From Papillibacter cinnamivorans DSM 12816 (GTDB taxonomy: Bacteria > Bacillota > Clostridia > Oscillospirales > Oscillospiraceae), in assembly GCF_900176335.1 (NCBI RefSeq), contig NZ_FWXW01000010.1, forward strand, positions 1 through 64,000: a DNA stretch of 64,000 nt, given 5' to 3'. Under the pieces are notes generated by a model that did no database searches, was not told the DNA's origin, and was given only the letters and a program-made list of their open reading frames with translations. Of this stretch, positions 62,075 through 64,000 are shown in pieces. A program made the position numbers and the translations under genes. Position 1 is the first letter of the stretch, and every line of letters begins with the position of its first letter.

Positions 62075-63634
62075 TTAGTCCTTAATCTGCCCTGCCAGCT
62101 TGCCCCAGGACTCCTGGAAGATCTCGGGAGACATCTTCTTGACGTTCTTGATGATGGGCTTGAACTCCATCTGCGCCAGAATATCCTTCTCCAGATCCAC
62201 GCCGTCGGCAACCTCGGTAAGCTCCAGGCCTTCCTGAGTCAGCTCAAACACGGCCCGCTCGGTGACGTACAGTACCGGCTGATGGATGGACTGTGAGTAT
62301 TTGGCCGAGAAAGTGACCTGCTCCACGTTTTTGATGAATTTCTTGTTCTTGCCCTCTTTCAGAATGTGGAGCTTGCCATCCTTGACCTCCGTAGCCAGGC
62401 CCCCCGCCGTGAAGGTCCCGCAGAAGACAACGCTCTTGGCGTTCTGCGTGATGTTGATGAATCCGCCGCATCCGGTGGGACGATTGTTGAACTTGCTGAC
62501 GTTCAGGTTTCCGGCTTCGTCCACCTGGGCAAGTCCAAGATAAGTGATGTCGATGCCGCCGCCGTCATAAAAATCGAACTGATAGGGCTGTTCGATAATT
62601 GCCTCGGCGTTGATGGTGTTGCCGAAATCCGCCCCGGCCGCAGGAATCCCTCCGATTCCGCCGCCCTCGGTGGACATGCACAGCAGTTGGTTGACTTTTT
62701 CTTCCGCGGCAACGGCTGCGATTCCGTCGGGAATGCCCACGCCCAGATTGACCACCGCGTTCTTTTTCAGTTCCATGGCCGCCCGCCTGCAGATGATCTT
62801 ACGGTCGCTCAGTTCCATAACGGGAACGGCGTCCGTGGGAACCTTGATATCGCCGTTGAAAACGGGGCTGTAATAGGTACCCATGGTCTGGAAATGGTGC
62901 CCCGGCGTGGAATGGACCACGTAATCCACAACGATCCCCGGTACCTTTACACGTTTGGGATGGAGCGAACCGGCCTTCGCCACCAGCTCCACCTCGGCGA
63001 TGACGATTCCGCCGCAGGACTTCGCGGCCTCCGCCACGGAGAAGGTCTCCACCATGACTCCGTCCTTTTCGATGGTGATATTTCCGTTTTCATCCGAAAC
63101 GTTTCCGCGGATGATGGCCACGTCCACCTTCGGAAGATAATAGCACATCCACTCTTCACCCTTGAAATTGAAAACCTCCACCAGATCATCCTTGGCCGCT
63201 TCGTTGGCCTTGCCTCCCTCCAGGCGAGGATCCACAAAAGTGCCCAATCCGACTTTGGTAAAAAGCGCGGGGCGTTTCGCTGCGATATTTCTCGGCATGG
63301 TGGCGATTACTCCCTGGGGCAGATTGTAAGCTTCCACCTTGTTGTCCGCGATCATAGCCTGAAATCCGGGTCCCGCCGCTCCGAAATGCCCGCCGACGTA
63401 ACGCTTGAGGAGCCCTTCTTTTGCAAGGTATCCGACTCCGCGGCCCTTGAAATCGCCTGCGCCCGCCGCGCAGTATACGGTCAAATCACGGGGATGTCCC
63501 GTTTTTTCAAATGATTCGCTGATGGCGATTGCCATCGACTCAGGCATTCCGGCTAATCCAAATCCGGTGGTGAATACGGTTGCTCCGTCCTTGATTTGAT
63601 CCACTGCTTCCTGTAAGCTGACAAATTTAGGCAT
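62075..63634 (-). CDS. Propionate/acetate-type CoA-transferase
   Basis: A 519-residue fused family I CoA-transferase: an alpha-type N-terminal half (KDGATVFTTGFGLAGMPESM, GHFGAAGPGFQAMI) and a beta-type C-terminal half (VVNLGVGIPDGIAAVA). The catalytic Glu is in LCMSTEGGGIGGIPAAG. It resembles clostridial propionate-CoA transferases that move CoA among acetate, propionate, butyrate or lactate. The ATG follows GGAGG. It could supply or drain acyl-CoA for fermentative pathways. Confidence 0.93.
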   Translation of the reverse strand: MPKFVSLQEAVDQIKDGATVFTTGFGLAGMPESMAIAISESFEKTGHPRDLTVYCAAGAGDFKGRGVGYLAKEGLLKRYVGGHFGAAGPGFQAMIADNKVEAYNLPQGVIATMPRNIAAKRPALFTKVGLGTFVDPRLEGGKANEAAKDDLVEVFNFKGEEWMCYYLPKVDVAIIRGNVSDENGNITIEKDGVMVETFSVAEAAKSCGGIVIAEVELVAKAGSLHPKRVKVPGIVVDYVVHSTPGHHFQTMGTYYSPVFNGDIKVPTDAVPVMELSDRKIICRRAAMELKKNAVVNLGVGIPDGIAAVAAEEKVNQLLCMSTEGGGIGGIPAAGADFGNTINAEAIIEQPYQFDFYDGGGIDITYLGLAQVDEAGNLNVSKFNNRPTGCGGFINITQNAKSVVFCGTFTAGGLATEVKDGKLHILKEGKNKKFIKNVEQVTFSAKYSQSIHQPVLYVTERAVFELTQEGLELTEVADGVDLEKDILAQMEFKPIIKNVKKMSPEIFQESWGKLAGQIKD

Positions 63635-63809
63635 GGTTCCTATCCTCCTGTATCATTTGAGTTTAAATGCGTCGCTGGTTTCTGCGCTGGGTATTCGCGC
63701 GTCAGAAATGCCGGGGACCGGTCCGGCTCGAGAGTATTGTTCCTCCTTTCCTCGGTAATCACAGGGTTATATCTGGAATGCCTTTGTCGGGCGTTTGCGC
63801 TGGAAGCCA

Positions 63810-64000
63810 TCATTGACTGTCATACGCCATGATAAAAAAGACTACCGAACCGTCGTCGTCTTCCGCCATCCCGTAATACAGAGTCTTATTGTACTCCTGG
63901 TTTTTGAACATCATGACTACATATCCGCTGCTGCTCTGCTGACCGCCAACATAGGAATAACCCGCCGCTTCCAGCAAAGCGTAGTATCCGTAGAAAAACG
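63810..64000 (-). CDS. Partial gene at the window edge, C-terminal 63 codons
   Basis: An open minus-strand frame runs from the window edge to a TGA at 63810-63812. It reads ...YYALLEAAGYSYVGGQQSSSG... and ends DDDGSVVFFIMAYDSQ. The start lies beyond the window. It looks like a small beta-rich domain; no family is recognised. Confidence 0.6.
   Translation of the reverse strand, partial: FFYGYYALLEAAGYSYVGGQQSSSGYVVMMFKNQEYNKTLYYGMAEDDDGSVVFFIMAYDSQ

Overview
The window is chromosome of a GC-rich, spore-forming member of the Clostridia, probably close to Oscillospiraceae. The evidence is a full spoIIIA operon and spoIIM, a SCIFF ranthipeptide with its maturase, and the nusB-xseAB-ispA-dxs-tlyA-argR-recN superoperon. 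Many genes start with TTG behind a strong GGAGG site. No prophage, CRISPR array, rRNA or intact transposase is visible.

Layout. 0.2-12.8 kb (minus strand): ruvCAB; xerD and spoIIM; proC; the SCIFF peptide and its radical SAM maturase; a TIGR04086-type membrane protein, yajC, tgt and queA; then a large SpoIID/LytB protein. 12.9-16.2 kb (plus strand): a lysine riboswitch with terminator ahead of asd-dapA-dapB. 16.2-18.8 kb: a repeat-rich island with two paralogous small membrane proteins, each behind the same promoter and next to a copy of the same repeat. 18.8-37.7 kb (all minus strand, listed here in transcription order): spoIIIAA-AH, asp23, nusB, a TsaD-like gene, xseA, xseB, ispA, a DUF212 gene, a large structured RNA that fits OLE RNA, oapA, dxs, tlyA, nadK, argR, recN, tyrS. 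accB, accC and folD, found in the Bacillus version of this block, are absent.

37.8-46.6 kb: GNAT protein, lipoprotein, DUF1003 protein, an ABC-2 exporter, UPF0173 hydrolase, zinc-ribbon protein, a five-tRNA cluster (Val, Asp, Phe, Gly, Cys), hslO, a methyltransferase, a YerC regulator and an RsiV-like protein. 46.7-49.2 kb: purA, a lone tRNA-Pro, and an AT-rich island with two tiny ORFs. 49.2-64 kb: MaoC-type hydratase with acyl-CoA dehydrogenase; DUF697 protein; HAD hydrolase; AhpD-like protein; a MerR-controlled operon (ECF S component, DUF1893, Fe-S aldo/keto reductase, merR); DUF523; a self-regulated tetR-DUF998 pair; a DUF6323-DUF6179 pair; and a propionate-type CoA-transferase.

The most notable system is the OLE ribonucleoprotein locus (RNA about 26636-27300 plus oapA), which lies inside isoprenoid and DNA-repair genes and has its own promoter. 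The least described one is the duplicated membrane-protein and repeat island at 16.2-18.8 kb.
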